Notes: generated from the letters alone by a model not told the origin. Shown: positions 27,845 through 38,744, counted from the first letter of the stretch. The stretch is DNA of 64,000 nucleotides from Bacteroidota bacterium (GCA_016722525.1 JADKJB010000003.1:124001-188000); one strand, 5' to 3'. Program-made: numbers and translations.

Positions 27845-30319
27845 ATGAATCTGTTTAAATCAGTCTTTCTGCTTTTTGTTTGCCTCTTTGCAGGTAATAT
27901 TGAATATTCATTCGCCACTATAATTACCGGAAAAGTAACCGGCCCAAATTCGGAACCTCTTCCATTTGCCAATGTTTATATCAAAGGAACTTCTAACGGA
28001 ACAACCACAAATATAGATGGCAAGTACAAACTCGATGTTCCTCCTGGACCATGTGAATTGGTTTTTCGCTATATTGGATACCGCATGCGAACAGAACCTT
28101 TGCTGGTTGCACAGAATCCTATTTTGATAGATATTCAGCTGGTACCTGAAAACTACACTCTTCTTGAAGTAAATATTAAAGCTGAAGATGATGATCCCGC
28201 CTATTCGATAATCCGCAAATCAATTGCCAAAAGAAAATTCTATCTCAATCAGGTAGATGAATTTTCCTGCAATGTGTATATCAAAGGACTGCAAAAGCTT
28301 ACCAGTATCCCTGATAAATTTATGGGTGTTGATGTTGATTTAAGCGAATTCGTTGATAGTACCACCGGAATAGTTTATCTCTCCGAATCAGTTTCAAAAT
28401 ACCACTTCAAAAAGCCCGATGTTGTAAAAGAAGAAATGATCTCATCCAAAGTGAGTGGTAGTAACAGATCTTTCAGCTTCAATCAGGCCTCCGATATGGA
28501 TTTCAATTTTTATGAAAATATTATTGCTATCACCGGTCTCAGTGAAAGAGGTTTTGTATCTCCGGTTGCATCAAATGCTTTGTTTTATTATAAATACAGA
28601 CTGGATGGCTCCTTTCTTGAAAATGGGCATTGGGTAAATAGAATTGAAGTGATCCCGAAAAGAAAAAATGATCCCGTTTTTGCCGGTTATATATTTATTC
28701 AGGATAGTACCTGGCGAATTCATAGCACAGATCTTTTTCTGACCAAAGACGCGCAATTGCAGTTTGTGGATACACTCAAAGTAAATCAGGTCTTTATCCC
28801 CATAAGTAGTGAAGATGATATCTGGAAAATAGGATCTGTAACTTTTCGGTTTGTGTTTAGTGCTTTTGGCTTTGCCGGAAATGGAAATTATGTAGGTGTT
28901 TTCTCCGGCTATGAAGTGACCCCGGGATTTAAAAAGAAATTTTTCAAAGGTAACGTAATGAAGATAAATGAAGATGCCAATAAACGCGATACCACCTACT
29001 GGGAGTTAATTCGGCCCATACCACTCACTCCGGAGGAACTCACCGATTATACCAAGCGCGACAGTATGCAAGTGATAAAAGAGGCTAAACCCTATCTCGA
29101 TTCTTTGGATAGATTGTCAAATAAATTTAAACCCGGTAACCTGATCAGAGGATATTCTTATGAGAATAAATTTAGAAAAACAGAGTTTTCGTTCTCCTCC
29201 CTGCTCGAAAATGTTCAGTTTAATACTGTCGAGGGCTTAAATATTGGAATCGGAATTAATTATGTAAAACGTTATGAAAACAGAAGCTCCTACGAGACTG
29301 ATTTTAATATACGTTACGGATTTTCAAATACAAAAGTATGCGCTGATGGGGGAATTCAATACAATTGGAATGTTAAAAAATTTGCATTTGTGAAAATGGA
29401 AGGAGGCGATGACCTGGTTCAGTTCAATGAAAATGCTCCTATTAGTCCCATAATTAATTCTGGATACTCACTATTTGGTGAAAAAAATTATATGAAGCTG
29501 TTTAGAAAACAATATGGAAAAGTAGCAGCCCGAATTGAACCTGTCAATGGAATTCGTCTCAATGGTGCTATCGAGTTTTCTCACAGGAAGGCTGTACTTA
29601 ATACAACAGATTATACGTTCATTGATTACTCCAACCAGACCTACACAAGCAACAATCCGCTTGATCCCGTAAATGATACCCGGTTTTTTGAAAATAATAG
29701 CGCCCTCAAAATTGCCGTGAGTGCCCGTTTCAGGATAAAGCAAACTTATATCGATCGACCTGACATGAACTACATTATTGGTTCAAAGTTTCCTGACCTT
29801 TCCGTTTCTTACAATAAAGGAATCAATAAAATATTTGGAAGTGATGTTAACTATGATAAAATTGAAATGAGTATTGATGATAAAATTTCTCTTGGAATGG
29901 TAGGGAAGTTCCAATACCATTTGTCATACGGTAAATTTTTAAATAACAAAAATTTGTATTTTATGGATTTTGCACATTTTAACGGCAACCAAACTTTTCT
30001 GTCAGGGTTTGAACAAAAACGTTTCGACTTGCTTCCATATTACAATTACAGTACATCCGATGAATACTTTCAGCTATTCACCGAACACGAATTCGGAGGA
30101 TTTATATTGAATAAAATACCGTTACTGCGAAAACTAAAACTCAACGAAATAGCAGGCTTTCGTTACCTTCGTGTACCCGGTGATAACGACCATTTTGAAA
30201 CCTCTTTCGGTTTCGAAAAACTGCGCGTTTTCAGGGCCGATTTTGTACTCTCCTTCGACAACAACGGCAAAACGCACACAGGTTTTGTTTTTGGTATTAA
30301 GGGTTTAATTGGAAGATAA
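27845..30319 (+). CDS. DUF5686 protein with carboxypeptidase-regulatory-like domain
   Basis: About 824 residues from ATG 27845; a TTG at 27821 would add eight residues before the signal peptide. Signal region FKSVFLLFVCLFAG. Residues about 30-110 are a CarboxypepD_reg-like domain (ITGKVTGPNSEPLPFANVYIKG, NIDGKYKLDVPPG). Then comes the DUF5686 body with VNIKAEDDDPAYSIIRKSIAKR. The C-terminal third is barrel-like, ending FVFGIKGLIGR. Same architecture as the protein at 6038-8538, so the two are paralogues; function is unknown for the family. It stands alone between convergent and divergent neighbours. Confidence 0.8.
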   Translation: MNLFKSVFLLFVCLFAGNIEYSFATIITGKVTGPNSEPLPFANVYIKGTSNGTTTNIDGKYKLDVPPGPCELVFRYIGYRMRTEPLLVAQNPILIDIQLVPENYTLLEVNIKAEDDDPAYSIIRKSIAKRKFYLNQVDEFSCNVYIKGLQKLTSIPDKFMGVDVDLSEFVDSTTGIVYLSESVSKYHFKKPDVVKEEMISSKVSGSNRSFSFNQASDMDFNFYENIIAITGLSERGFVSPVASNALFYYKYRLDGSFLENGHWVNRIEVIPKRKNDPVFAGYIFIQDSTWRIHSTDLFLTKDAQLQFVDTLKVNQVFIPISSEDDIWKIGSVTFRFVFSAFGFAGNGNYVGVFSGYEVTPGFKKKFFKGNVMKINEDANKRDTTYWELIRPIPLTPEELTDYTKRDSMQVIKEAKPYLDSLDRLSNKFKPGNLIRGYSYENKFRKTEFSFSSLLENVQFNTVEGLNIGIGINYVKRYENRSSYETDFNIRYGFSNTKVCADGGIQYNWNVKKFAFVKMEGGDDLVQFNENAPISPIINSGYSLFGEKNYMKLFRKQYGKVAARIEPVNGIRLNGAIEFSHRKAVLNTTDYTFIDYSNQTYTSNNPLDPVNDTRFFENNSALKIAVSARFRIKQTYIDRPDMNYIIGSKFPDLSVSYNKGINKIFGSDVNYDKIEMSIDDKISLGMVGKFQYHLSYGKFLNNKNLYFMDFAHFNGNQTFLSGFEQKRFDLLPYYNYSTSDEYFQLFTEHEFGGFILNKIPLLRKLKLNEIAGFRYLRVPGDNDHFETSFGFEKLRVFRADFVLSFDNNGKTHTGFVFGIKGLIGR

Positions 30320-30357
30320 GTACTTTTAAAACAATATTTTTTTAAACTTGAAATTAT

Positions 30358-31005
30358 TCATTTAGCAATATGAAAGTTGAAATTCGGACTTTGAAATTTT
30401 CCATACAATCGAATCCAAATAGGTAACAGCATTTCAGTTGCTCGTGCATTGGTGATATCGCCAAGATCAAGGATATGCTCCCACCCAAAATCATTTCTTA
30501 AAATTGTTTCAACTTTAGTTTTAGCAGCAGCATCATTCCCACAAATAAATATATCATGATCGCCAGGTACTAATGAGGCATTGACCATCAAATTGCAATT
30601 CATGGTATTCAGCGTTTTTACAACCTTTACAGATGGGAAATTCCGTTGCAGGGTTTCTCCCAATGAGTCTGTGTTACAAACAGATAAAGTTGGGATGGCG
30701 CCTTTTTCAAAATAAAGAGGATTAGCCACATCAATCAGAATTTTACCTGTAAGATTCTCTTCCTTTGCAAGTTTCAGTACTTCCATTGATACTTCACCTT
30801 TGGTGCAGTTGAAAACAATTTCACCATACATGGCAGCCTCAGCAAATGTTCCCTGCGAAGCGCCTTTGCCGGCATTTTTTACAAACTCAGCAGCCTTTTC
30901 ATTGGTGGCACTTCTGGATCCCATCATTACCTCATACCCGTGAGTTACCAATTTCGAACCAATGGCATTTCCTACCATCCCTGTGCCTAATATTCCTATT
31001 TTCAT
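30358..31005 (-). CDS. NADPH-dependent F420 reductase-family oxidoreductase
   Basis: 215 residues from ATG 31005. IGILGTGMVGNAIGSKLVTHG is the nucleotide-binding motif, and VMMGSRSATNEKA contains the Ser-Arg that prefers NADP. A central LIDVANPLYF and a late VVKTLNTMNCNLM follow the F420_oxidored pattern. In Bacteroidota these act as small NADP-binding dehydrogenases or reductases of unknown substrate; F420 itself is not expected. The longer frame to 31062 adds 19 non-family residues. Confidence 0.75.
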   Translation of the reverse strand: MKIGILGTGMVGNAIGSKLVTHGYEVMMGSRSATNEKAAEFVKNAGKGASQGTFAEAAMYGEIVFNCTKGEVSMEVLKLAKEENLTGKILIDVANPLYFEKGAIPTLSVCNTDSLGETLQRNFPSVKVVKTLNTMNCNLMVNASLVPGDHDIFICGNDAAAKTKVETILRNDFGWEHILDLGDITNARATEMLLPIWIRLYGKFQSPNFNFHIAK

Positions 31006-31178
31006 ATTTTTTGTGTTTATCTTTGTAAGCGTAAATATAGTCGGTTTGATGCTATTTTGCAAAGGCTTTGAAAAGAATTTTAGCTATTATACTTAAAGCA
31101 TAAATACATCGAGGTCTGTCGCATTCACTGCTCCATGCTGTTGAGCGAAGCCCAACTACTTGTTTTTAAAATAATTGA

Positions 31179-32864
31179 ATGAAACCCACCTTACGCTCCC
31201 TCATTCTTGCTTTTTTCCTCCTTCAACTCTGCTCCTGTGGTACTAAATCCGTCCAGATGGATTCCGGCTTAGCCAACACTCCAGAAGTTGTTGACTCCAC
31301 TGCTGCCGACACTTTACCAAAGCACAACATACCAGTTCTGAATGCTGCCTATCTGGCAAACTTTTTTTTACAACATCCTGAGTTACTGGAAGAGCAACAG
31401 CAATTGATGGAATTTTATGAAAAAAGAAATTTTAAATGCGCCTGGTTCAATAATTTCGGACTCACAGAACAAGCTGGCAAGATTGTAAATCTGGTAACCG
31501 ATTATATTCAAACAGGAGTAGTGGATACCACGGTGCTCATTCCCGGAATTGTTCAATTGTACGATACCGTTAGTGCTGATACTTTTATACTTGAGGGAAA
31601 CGATTCGTTGATATTGCAAGCGGAAGTTATGTTTTCAAATCAGTTTTTTGCTTTTTCACGTAAGGCCTGGAAGGGGTTAAAAGAAGAAAAATTAAAAAAA
31701 CTCGAATGGTTTCTTCCTTTGAACAGGTCAACACAGGTGGCCTATCTCGATTCTATTCTCTCAGCTCCTCCTTCCGATATTGCCGGTACAGAACCTGTTT
31801 ATAAACAATTTTTGCTGCTGAAAGCTAAGTTAAAGAGTTATGCCGCTATCCAGGATGAAGGGGGATGGAATTCGATTTCGGGGTTTGCCAATGACCTAAA
31901 ACCCGGCGATACCTCCGAAGTGATAAGCAACGTGAAACAACGTATGCTATTAACCGGCGATTATTCGGGAAATTTACAACAGGTTTTCGATTCATCATTG
32001 GCCCGGGCTGTTATAGTAACAAGAACCTGTTTCGGACTAACTCCAATAGCAGTAATTGATAAAAAACTGATTGATGAATTAAATATTCCTGTCAAATATC
32101 GTATCCGTAAAATTTTAATTAATCTCGAACGCTGGAAGTGGGTACCTGCAGATCCCGGATCTGATTTTATAGCTGTTAATATTCCTGAATTTATGTTGCA
32201 TGTTTTTGAGTCCAATAAAGTGGTAAAGAGTATGAAAGTAATTGTTGGGAAAGCAGCAAACAAAACAGTAATATTCAGTGGCGACCTCACTTACGTTGTT
32301 TTAAGTCCGTATTGGGTGATCCCCAGAAGTATTGTAGCTAAAGAAACACTCCCTGCAGTAAAAAAAAATGCATCCTATCTTGCTAAACATAATATGGAAG
32401 TAGTTTCCAATTCTAATCCACCCAAAGTGATAAGTACTTCATCCATTGCATGGAAAAACTACAACGGCTCTAACTTTCCTTATACCATTCGTCAAAAACC
32501 CGGGCCTGCGAATTCGTTAGGATATGTGAAGTTTTTGTTCCCGAATAACTATAGTATTTACTTGCACGATACCCCTTCGCGAAATTTATTTGAGAAGGAG
32601 GGACGAACCTTTAGTCATGGCTGTATACGAGTTGCTGAACCGGCCTGGTTGGCCAATTATTTGCTTAGAAATGATTCCTCCTGGACGGAAGAAAAAATTG
32701 ATAAAGCCATGCATGGGGGAAAAGAAATATATATTACGCTCAACAAAAAAGTTCCTGTTTATATCACCTATTTTACTGCATGGATAGATGGGAGTGGAAA
32801 ACTGAATTTCAGAAACGATATTTACGGCCATGATTTGAAATTGGCAAAGGAATTGTTCGAATAA
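31179..32864 (+). CDS. L,D-transpeptidase (YcbB-type) lipoprotein
   Basis: 561 residues. Lipobox LQLCSCGT at about residue 20 predicts a lipid-anchored periplasmic protein. The N-terminal half (LANFFLQHPELLEEQQQLM, FKCAWFNNFGLTEQAGKIV) matches the scaffold domain of YcbB-like enzymes. The YkuD catalytic domain contains IYLHDTPSRNLFEKEGRTFSHG followed by CIRV, with the nucleophile Cys of SHGCIRV. It makes 3-3 cross-links in peptidoglycan or attaches proteins to it. Full length for the family. Confidence 0.85.
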   Translation: MKPTLRSLILAFFLLQLCSCGTKSVQMDSGLANTPEVVDSTAADTLPKHNIPVLNAAYLANFFLQHPELLEEQQQLMEFYEKRNFKCAWFNNFGLTEQAGKIVNLVTDYIQTGVVDTTVLIPGIVQLYDTVSADTFILEGNDSLILQAEVMFSNQFFAFSRKAWKGLKEEKLKKLEWFLPLNRSTQVAYLDSILSAPPSDIAGTEPVYKQFLLLKAKLKSYAAIQDEGGWNSISGFANDLKPGDTSEVISNVKQRMLLTGDYSGNLQQVFDSSLARAVIVTRTCFGLTPIAVIDKKLIDELNIPVKYRIRKILINLERWKWVPADPGSDFIAVNIPEFMLHVFESNKVVKSMKVIVGKAANKTVIFSGDLTYVVLSPYWVIPRSIVAKETLPAVKKNASYLAKHNMEVVSNSNPPKVISTSSIAWKNYNGSNFPYTIRQKPGPANSLGYVKFLFPNNYSIYLHDTPSRNLFEKEGRTFSHGCIRVAEPAWLANYLLRNDSSWTEEKIDKAMHGGKEIYITLNKKVPVYITYFTAWIDGSGKLNFRNDIYGHDLKLAKELFE

Positions 32865-32888
32865 ACGCCCCTATTCGGTACATTTTCG

Positions 32889-32896
32889 TATTTTTG
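32889..32896 (+). promoter_or_regulatory. Candidate -7 promoter box of queD-like gene
   Basis: TATTTTTG, 19 bases before the ATG at 32916. No -33 box at the right spacing. Confidence 0.4.
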
Positions 32897-32915
32897 TATC
32901 TCAGCAAAACTTATA

Positions 32916-33359
32916 ATGATCCGCCTCACTAAAATTTTCCATTACGAAATGGCTCATGCCCTTTACGGCTATGATGGACCTTGTAAAAATATTCATGGAC
33001 ATTCTTATGAGTTGGAGGTAAGTATTGGTGGTACTCCCCTCGCCAATCCCAGTCATCCCAAACACGGCATGGTGATGGATTTTTCCGACCTCAAAACAAT
33101 TGTCAAAAATCAGATCGTCGATCGCCTCGACCATGCCCTGCTGCTGAATGGCAATTCCCCACATCGCGACATTCCTGAACTGGATACCAATTTCGAAAAA
33201 GTCATTTTTGTCGATTATCAGCCAACCTGTGAAAATATGCTGATGGATTTTGTTAGTCGAATAAGTTTGCTTTTACCCGACAATGTTAAACTCATTAGTC
33301 TGAAACTCAAGGAAACACCTACTTCCTACGCCGAATGGCATTTTTCGGATCAGAAGTAA
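32916..33359 (+). CDS. queD: 6-Carboxy/6-pyruvoyl-tetrahydropterin synthase family protein (QueD-like)
   Basis: 147 residues. The zinc and catalytic motif CKNIHGHSYELEV has both the nucleophile Cys and the His pair. A third His near the start (KIFHYEMAHALYG), MVMDFSDLK and the LDHALLLN segment with the catalytic Asp-His are present, as is PTSYAEWH at the end. It converts 7,8-dihydroneopterin triphosphate to 6-carboxytetrahydropterin for queuosine, or makes pyruvoyl-tetrahydropterin. The Cys-x3-HGH pattern fits QueD. Other queuosine genes are not in the window. Confidence 0.85.
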   Translation: MIRLTKIFHYEMAHALYGYDGPCKNIHGHSYELEVSIGGTPLANPSHPKHGMVMDFSDLKTIVKNQIVDRLDHALLLNGNSPHRDIPELDTNFEKVIFVDYQPTCENMLMDFVSRISLLLPDNVKLISLKLKETPTSYAEWHFSDQK

Positions 33360-33452
33360 TAAGGTGTTAATAACAACCTTAATTTTCAACATCTTACAAA
33401 TAAAAATCAGAGTTTCGTATATTGGCAATCCGATTAATTAAAGGGTTTCCAT

Positions 33453-35480
33453 ATGCTTAAATATTTAGTGGCTGTAATTTGCTGCATTTTCAGTTTCGCC
33501 CCGCTGTTTGCTCAGCAACATCAGCTGATGCCAGTTCCTAAAGAAGTCATATGGGGCGAGCAACGATTTCAAATCGACAAAGGGTTTCATGTTGTTTTGA
33601 ATGATACCTCCGCTTCAAGAGCCGGTAAAGCGGTGGTGCGGTTTTTAAGAAGGTTGGATAATAGAACTCAATTGTTGATTAATAAGGAGTTTTTTCGTAA
33701 ACCGCTGAACGGTGTAGGCCCTTATTTGGTGATTCAATATGACAGAAAAGGCCTTTTGAAGCCCGGTGAAGAGGAATCCTATTCGCTGCAGATAACCGGT
33801 GATCAGGCTATACTTAAAGCAGCAACCGACATCGGAATCGTATATGGGTTGGAAACATTTCTGCAGTTAGTCGCTTCCGATAATTTAGGCTACTACGTGA
33901 ATGGAGTTACAATCAATGATCAACCCCGGTTCGTCTGGCGGGGATTACTGATTGATGTTTGTCGCCATTTTTCACCTATCGATGTAATTACAAGAAATAT
34001 CGATGCAATGGCTATGGTAAAAATGAACGTCCTTCATTTGCACCTTTCCGAAGATCAGGGATTCCGGATTGAAAGTAAAGTTTTTCCTAAATTGCATTTG
34101 CTGGGGTCTAACGGTGATTATTATACGCAGGAACAAATTAAGTATATAATTCAATATGCTTCCGACAGAGGCATCAGAGTAGTCCCAGAATTTGATATTC
34201 CCGGGCATGCTACCAGTTGGTTTGTAGGTTACCCGGAGCTCGCTGCTGCTAAAGGCCCCTATAGCATTGAAAAGAAATTTGGCGTCTTTGGGCCATCCAT
34301 GGATCCTACAAAAAAACAAACATATAAGTTTTTAAATAAGTTCCTTACGGAGATGTGTAACCTGTTTCCGGATGAATATTTTCATATCGGTGGTGATGAA
34401 AATAACGGTAAACAATGGGACGACAATAAAAATATTCAGGAATATATGCGGAAGCATAATATCAAGAATAATCATGAGCTTCAGAATTATTTTAATGGGA
34501 AATTGTTGTCGATACTGCAAAAAAATAAGAAGAAAATGATCGGATGGGATGAGATTCTTCAACCCGGACTTCCCAATGATGCAGTCATACAGTCCTGGAG
34601 AGGTAAAGAGGGCTTGAAGGAAGCCGCAACAAAAGGGCATCAGGTAATTCTTTCTAATGGCTATTATATCGATCTGGTACAGCCTGCCTGGAAATTATAT
34701 GCTAACGATCCGGCACCTTCCGATCTTAAATTGTCTGACAACGAGCAAAAACTAATCCTTGGCGGGGAGGCAACTATGTGGGCTGAATTGGTTACTCCGG
34801 AAAATATCGATTCCCGAATTTGGCCACGCACTGCCGCAATTGCAGAAAGGTTGTGGTCGCCTGCCGATGTGAATGCTGTTAATGATATGTACCGGCGCCT
34901 GGATATAATGAATATCCGACTCGAAGAAATCGGAGTGCAGCATATCATAAATCAAGAAATGATGCTGCGTCGTATCGCTCAGTCTAATGAAATTACTCCA
35001 CTCTTAAATTTAGTGAATGTGGTGGAACCCTTAAAAGATTATAAAAGACACAGCCAGGGTATTCCCTATAGCACCGATTTACCATTCACCCGTTTGCCGG
35101 ATATCGCATTTCCTGATGCAAAAGAGGCCAGAGTGTTTAAGATGTTGTGTGAGCAATTGGTGATGAAAAAAGATACCACCGCGAAAATTGAAATTGAAAA
35201 ACAATTGCTTGGATGGAAAAATAATCATAATGAGTTGGCTTTAATTTCCCGAAATATTCCCGCACTTAAAGATTGGGAAAAACTGTCGTTGCTGTTGCAG
35301 GATGTTGCAGCAATTGGTTTGGAAAGTCTTCAAAAAATGAATAATCGTACTACTGTCACCGATCAATGGGTCACGGATTCAAATAAAAAACTGAAGGAAG
35401 CAGCTTTACCTGTTCAGGAATCCGAATTGATGGTAGTTGAATCTGTAATGATGCTGTTTCAATATGCCTTACCAAAATAG
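33453..35480 (+). CDS. Beta-N-acetylhexosaminidase (GH20)
   Basis: 675 residues. Signal peptide 1-20 (ends PLFAQ). GH20b N-terminal domain to about residue 145, then the TIM barrel: FVWRGLLIDVCRHFSP, NVLHLHLSEDQGFRIESK, VVPEFDIPGHATSWF and the catalytic pair in FHIGGDENNGKQW (Asp-Glu). ATMWAELVTPENIDSRIWPR closes the barrel. It removes terminal GlcNAc or GalNAc from glycans, probably in the periplasm. First gene of a run with cutC and a beta-mannosidase, suggesting degradation of N-glycan-like material. Confidence 0.9.
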   Translation: MLKYLVAVICCIFSFAPLFAQQHQLMPVPKEVIWGEQRFQIDKGFHVVLNDTSASRAGKAVVRFLRRLDNRTQLLINKEFFRKPLNGVGPYLVIQYDRKGLLKPGEEESYSLQITGDQAILKAATDIGIVYGLETFLQLVASDNLGYYVNGVTINDQPRFVWRGLLIDVCRHFSPIDVITRNIDAMAMVKMNVLHLHLSEDQGFRIESKVFPKLHLLGSNGDYYTQEQIKYIIQYASDRGIRVVPEFDIPGHATSWFVGYPELAAAKGPYSIEKKFGVFGPSMDPTKKQTYKFLNKFLTEMCNLFPDEYFHIGGDENNGKQWDDNKNIQEYMRKHNIKNNHELQNYFNGKLLSILQKNKKKMIGWDEILQPGLPNDAVIQSWRGKEGLKEAATKGHQVILSNGYYIDLVQPAWKLYANDPAPSDLKLSDNEQKLILGGEATMWAELVTPENIDSRIWPRTAAIAERLWSPADVNAVNDMYRRLDIMNIRLEEIGVQHIINQEMMLRRIAQSNEITPLLNLVNVVEPLKDYKRHSQGIPYSTDLPFTRLPDIAFPDAKEARVFKMLCEQLVMKKDTTAKIEIEKQLLGWKNNHNELALISRNIPALKDWEKLSLLLQDVAAIGLESLQKMNNRTTVTDQWVTDSNKKLKEAALPVQESELMVVESVMMLFQYALPK

Positions 35481-35484
35481 TAAC

Positions 35485-36222
35485 ATGATCGAAGTATGTG
35501 TTGATAGCTATGAAATGGCCATATCAGCGCAACATGCAGGTGCCAATAGAATTGAATTGTGCGTTTCTCTATTGGAAGGGGGTACCACTCCTCCATTGTC
35601 GCTGGTGCAAAAAGTATGTGGCAAGTTGCAAATCCCGGTGCATGTGATGATTCGGCCCAGAGGTGGCGATTTTCTTTATAGTGAGGAGGAGTTTGATATG
35701 ATGAAAATGGATATTCAGCACTTCGAAAAAGCCGGTGCCCATGGATTTGTTTTTGGAGTGCTCAATAGTGATGGCAGTGTCGACAAGGACCGCTGTAGTC
35801 TTCTTAAAAATTATATGAAAGGGAAAAGCAGTACTTTTCATCGTGCCTTTGATATGACTTCGGACCCATTTTTATCGCTCGAAGAAATTATTGCTTTAGG
35901 TATGGATACCATCCTGACTTCAGGCCACCGTCAAACCGCTGAAGATGGTTTTGAATTACTTAAGGAACTTGTTAAACGATCTGCCAATCGTATAAAAATT
36001 ATGGCAGGCAGTGGAGTAAATGCACAAAATGTAAGATTGCTTCATGAAGCCGGTATTCGTAATTTCCATTTCACTGCCAGAAAGAGAATAGATGGTAAAA
36101 TGAAATATCGGAACGAGGCGCTTCAGTCGATGGGCGCTCAGGTTTTGTATAGTGAATACGATTCATTTATTTTTGATGATGCTAAAGTACTAGATGTCCT
36201 GGCCGCGCTGAAAAGTGTATGA
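35485..36222 (+). CDS. cutC: CutC family protein
   Basis: 245 residues from ATG 35485, the start that matches the family (IEVCVDSYEMAISAQHAGANRIELC); an upstream ATG at 35464 overlaps the GH20 gene by 17 bases and would add seven residues. TIM-barrel protein with HVMIRPRGGDFLYSEEE, STFHRAFDM, ILTSGHRQTAEDG and IMAGSGVNAQNV. Historically linked to copper homeostasis, but its role is uncertain; in Bacteroidota it is often next to glycosidases, as here. It overlaps the mannosidase start by four bases (ATGA). Confidence 0.85.
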   Translation: MIEVCVDSYEMAISAQHAGANRIELCVSLLEGGTTPPLSLVQKVCGKLQIPVHVMIRPRGGDFLYSEEEFDMMKMDIQHFEKAGAHGFVFGVLNSDGSVDKDRCSLLKNYMKGKSSTFHRAFDMTSDPFLSLEEIIALGMDTILTSGHRQTAEDGFELLKELVKRSANRIKIMAGSGVNAQNVRLLHEAGIRNFHFTARKRIDGKMKYRNEALQSMGAQVLYSEYDSFIFDDAKVLDVLAALKSV

Positions 36223-38744
36223 GAATTTATCTGTTTTTAATCGCGTTGCTGGTAATTTCCATCTGGGGATGTGCGGATAAGTATTTGAACGTAGTAAAGA
36301 AATCGGATTTTATTTCTGAATGGCAATTCACTGAAAAAAATAAAAATTTGTGGAACAAAGCCACTGTTCCGGGGGTGGTTCAATCCGATTTGTTCCATGC
36401 AGGAATTATCCAAGACCCGCTTTTTGAAAGTAATGAAGTACAGCTTCAATGGATAGGTTTAACAGATTGGAATTACAAAGCAGTATTTCAGGTGGATGAC
36501 AGTTTATTAAAATTTAAAAGTATTGATTTTGTTTTTGAAGGATTAGATACCTACGCAAAGGTTTTTGTAAATGATTCATTGCTCCTCACCGCCGACAATA
36601 TGTTCAGAGAATGGCGAGCCAATGCAAAACGGTTTTTGAGAAAAGGGAGAATACTTTACGTGTCGATTTCTTTTCTCCCGCACTTCGAGGTAAGTTGAAT
36701 TGCAAAAACTTCCCTATCGCTTACCTGCTCCCAATGATAACTCCAATGAACAAGTAAGTGTTTTTGTCAGAAAGGCTCCCTACCAATTTGGCTGGGATTG
36801 GTCCCCACGCTTCCTCACAATGGGAATTTGGAAACCAATAAAAATGGTTGCTCACGATAAATTATTTATTTCTGACCTTTTTATTAAAACTATCGAAATA
36901 GCAGATACCTGTGCCTGGCTGAGCGCAGACATTACTATTTTTTCTCAGGAGGATTTATCAAATGCTACAGTTACTGTCAAGGAAGGATTCAAACAATTTA
37001 AAATAAAAAAAGGATTTACGACGGCTCAGCTTAAAGTTAAAATTGCACAACCCGAACTCTGGTGGCCGAATGGTTTAGGGACTCAGAAATTGTATGATTT
37101 TACAGCTAAGCTTTTTGTTAATGGATATCTGGTGGATTCGGTTACGGACCGTGCCGGCATACGAACCATTGAACTTATTCAGGACGATGACGAATGGGGG
37201 AACAGTTTTTATTTTAGAGTGAATGGTTTACCGGTTTTTATGAAAGGAGCCAACTATGTGCCTCAAAGTAATTTTCTGACTGAGGTGAGTGAGGAAAAAT
37301 ATCAGAAAATTCTTAATGATGTTTCTGCTGTTGGAATGAATATGTTAAGGGTTTGGGGAGGTGGGGTATATGAAAATGAAATATTTTATGACTTGTGTGA
37401 TGAAAAAGGTATTCTTGTTTGGCAGGATTTTATGTTTGCCTGTAGCATGTATCCCGGCGATTCTGCTTTCGTTAATAACGTTAAAAATGAAGTAAATTAT
37501 CAGGTTAAACGACTTCGTAATCACCCATCCATCGCATTGTGGTGTGGTAATAATGAAATTAATGTAGCATGGAATAATTGGGGCTGGCAAAATGAATTTA
37601 AATATTCTCCGATAGATTCCGCTACCATTTTTCGAAGCTATCTCCATAGTTTTGAAAAAGTAATTCCTGAAATGTTGCAACAACTCGACCCTGTTCGCCC
37701 TTACTTACCATCATCGCCCATCAGCAACTGGGGGAACCATCAAAATTTTATGTCTGGCGATAACCATTATTGGGGGGTATGGCATGGCGAAGAAAGTATC
37801 GATTCATTCAGCGTTTATGTTCCACGATTTATGTCGGAATATGGGATGCAATCCTATCCATCATATGCGTCTTTAAAAAGCAACACAACATTAAATCCTA
37901 TCCCACTCAATTCCGACTTTATTAAAAATCGTCAACGTAGTTATAAAGGCAACGGTCTGTTGCTAAAATATATTGATGATAAATTTGGTCAGGTTTTGAA
38001 TACGGAAGATTTATGTTATAAATCTCAGATAAATCAAGCTGAAGCCATGAGAATTGCCATTGAAAGTCATCGTAAGCAAGCACGGTTTTGTATGGGTTCT
38101 CTGTACTGGCAGTTAAACGATGTTTGGGATGGAGCCTCCTGGAGTACTCTTGAACACAGTGGCAAATGGAAGGCCGCCCATTATCATTTAAAACGGTTGT
38201 ATGCAAGAGACATTCTTATTTCTGAAACAATTAATGATACCACAAGAGTATTTATACAAAGTGATAATATTGAAGGAATTGCCGGAACTTTATTTGTTGA
38301 TGTTTTAGATTTTAAAGGAAGATCAATTGGGAATTATCAAAAGGAGGTATATTCAGGATATCTTGTTTCAGCACTAGCCTTTGAAATGCCTATCCTTACC
38401 ATATTAAGGAATGAAAGAAAAGAAGATTTTTTCTGCGAGTCAGGCTTCTATTTAAAAATCAAACAATAGCCGAAACAATTCATTATTTTGTTCCTCCGGC
38501 GAAATTAAATCTCTCAACACCTAATTTGCAACAGACCATCACTGCAACTGCTTCAGGTGCAGAAATAAAAATAGCTTCAAACACCCTCGTCAAAAATCTT
38601 TTTTTAGAATTTGAAAATATAGACGGTACCTTCTCCGATAATTACTTTGATCTGCTGCCTGGTGTAGAAAAAATAGTGCTCTTCACCCCAATTAAAGCAG
38701 ACGTAACAGATTATAAACTCCAACTAAAGTATTTTCAAAAATAA
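36219..38744 (+). CDS. Beta-mannosidase (GH2) lipoprotein, three frameshifts
   Basis: About 842 residues after repair. Lipobox IWGC near residue 18. The GH2 sandwich domain (WNKATVPGVVQSDLF, FVFEGLDTYAKVFVN) comes first. The barrel has GWDWSPRF, VWGGGVYEND-like segment (VWGGGVYENEIFYDL), the acid/base Glu in WCGNNEIN and the nucleophile in MSEYGMQS. Frame changes: one G missing at 36645-36647 (repair gives RKGENTLRVDFFSP), one T at 36695-36696 (GKFELQKLPYRLP) and one T in the T6 run 38427-38432 (EDFFLRVRLLF). It cleaves terminal beta-mannose. Overlaps cutC by four bases. Confidence 0.8.
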
